10,378 nucleotides of DNA. Origin: an uncultured Prevotella sp. GTDB taxonomy: Bacteria; Bacteroidota; Bacteroidia; Bacteroidales; Bacteroidaceae. The stretch lies in the NCBI GenBank assembly GCA_902497035.1, contig CABVDL010000093.1, positions 1 through 10,378 on the forward strand, in the 5' to 3' direction. The position numbers and the translations under genes are program-made. Every line of letters starts with the position of its first letter. Position 1 is the stretch's first letter. Below the pieces are notes generated by a model. That model saw only the letters and a list, made by a program, of their open reading frames with translations. It did not search any database and had not been told where the DNA came from. Positions 10,230 through 10,378 of this stretch are shown piece after piece.

Positions 10230-10256
10230 CCCTCCCCCACCTGAGGGGAGGGCTTT
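10230..10256 (+). terminator. Hairpin with short T-run after sufS, probable operon terminator
   Basis: CCCTCCCC (10230-10237) pairs with GGGGAGGG (10245-10252) around a 7-base loop. It is followed by CTTTAATT, which holds only a short T-run. With the preceding 11-bp stem it forms tandem hairpins just after the sufS stop, a plausible place for the suf transcript to end. The weak T-run makes an efficient intrinsic terminator uncertain; the palindrome may simply be part of a dispersed repeat. Confidence 0.5.
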
Positions 10257-10282
10257 AATTGCATAAGTGGAAATTTGGAGAT

Positions 10283-10323
10283 AGTGTAGTGGCCGGCCTG
10301 GTGCCGGCCACCAACCCTTGGTA
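10283..10323 (-). repeat. 41-bp dispersed palindromic repeat, copy B (inverted)
   Basis: This is the reverse complement of 75-115 with one mismatch, and it keeps the same 9-bp stem and 5-base loop. It lies 66 bases after the sufS stop in a region without genes. The two copies face each other across about 10.2 kb and bracket the entire rimP-to-sufS block. Confidence 0.85.
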
Positions 10324-10378
10324 AAACCTTATTGCACACGTTATACCATATTCGAACCATTTCTCATCGGCGGTTGGT
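10324..10378. other. Unassigned end of the window
   Basis: No gene, tRNA or clear promoter is visible here. TTG at 10332-10334 and an A/T-rich ATATTCG near 10350 only vaguely resemble Bacteroidota -33 and -7 elements. The bases may lead to a gene beyond the window. Confidence 0.4.

Noticed and set aside
10324..10378. Promoter for a downstream gene
   Set aside because: Only vague matches to the Bacteroidota -33 and -7 elements, and no gene start is visible before the window ends.

Overview
The window is a housekeeping stretch of a Bacteroidota chromosome, order Bacteroidales and perhaps a Prevotella-like lineage (inference). The reasons are the gene order rimP-nusA-infB followed by sufB-sufC-sufD-sufS, a Bacteroidota-type promoter (TTG, 20 bases, TAACTTTG), weak or absent Shine-Dalgarno sites, IF2 and NusA sequences of Bacteroidota type, and GC-rich palindromic intergenic repeats. 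All seven genes are on the plus strand, look intact, and are packed with gaps of 5 to about 95 bases.

Layout. Bases 1-160 hold a repeat cluster: three exact 15-bp tandem copies, an inverted repeat around them, and one copy of a 41-bp GC-rich dispersed repeat. A promoter at 161-191 is followed at once by a terminator-like hairpin (205-238), then rimP (251-718), nusA (724-1998) and infB (2093-5152). This translation/transcription block ends in a second terminator-like hairpin (5178-5224), whose T-run stops 7 bases before sufB. The Fe-S assembly block is sufB (5232-6686), an 8-copy 9-bp tandem repeat, sufC (6782-7546), sufD (7558-8919) and sufS (8948-10216). The 3' end of sufS runs into palindromic repeat DNA (10201-10256). 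A second, inverted copy of the 41-bp repeat (10283-10323, 40/41 matches) lies beyond it, so the whole operon is bracketed by inverted repeats.

How the genes work together. RimP matures the 30S subunit, NusA modulates transcription pausing, termination and antitermination, and IF2 loads initiator tRNA. SufS removes sulfur from cysteine, and the SufBCD ATPase scaffold assembles Fe-S clusters. Neither SufE/SufU nor SufA is present here, so the sulfur-transfer partner must be encoded elsewhere.

I found no defence system, mobile element with a transposase, CRISPR array or RNA gene, and no wholly new system. The points most worth a second look are the two terminator-like hairpins placed directly before rimP and sufB, the 9-bp repeat that puts eight in-frame stop codons after sufB, the repeat-like insertion and repeat-encoded tail of SufS, and the inverted repeats bracketing the operon.
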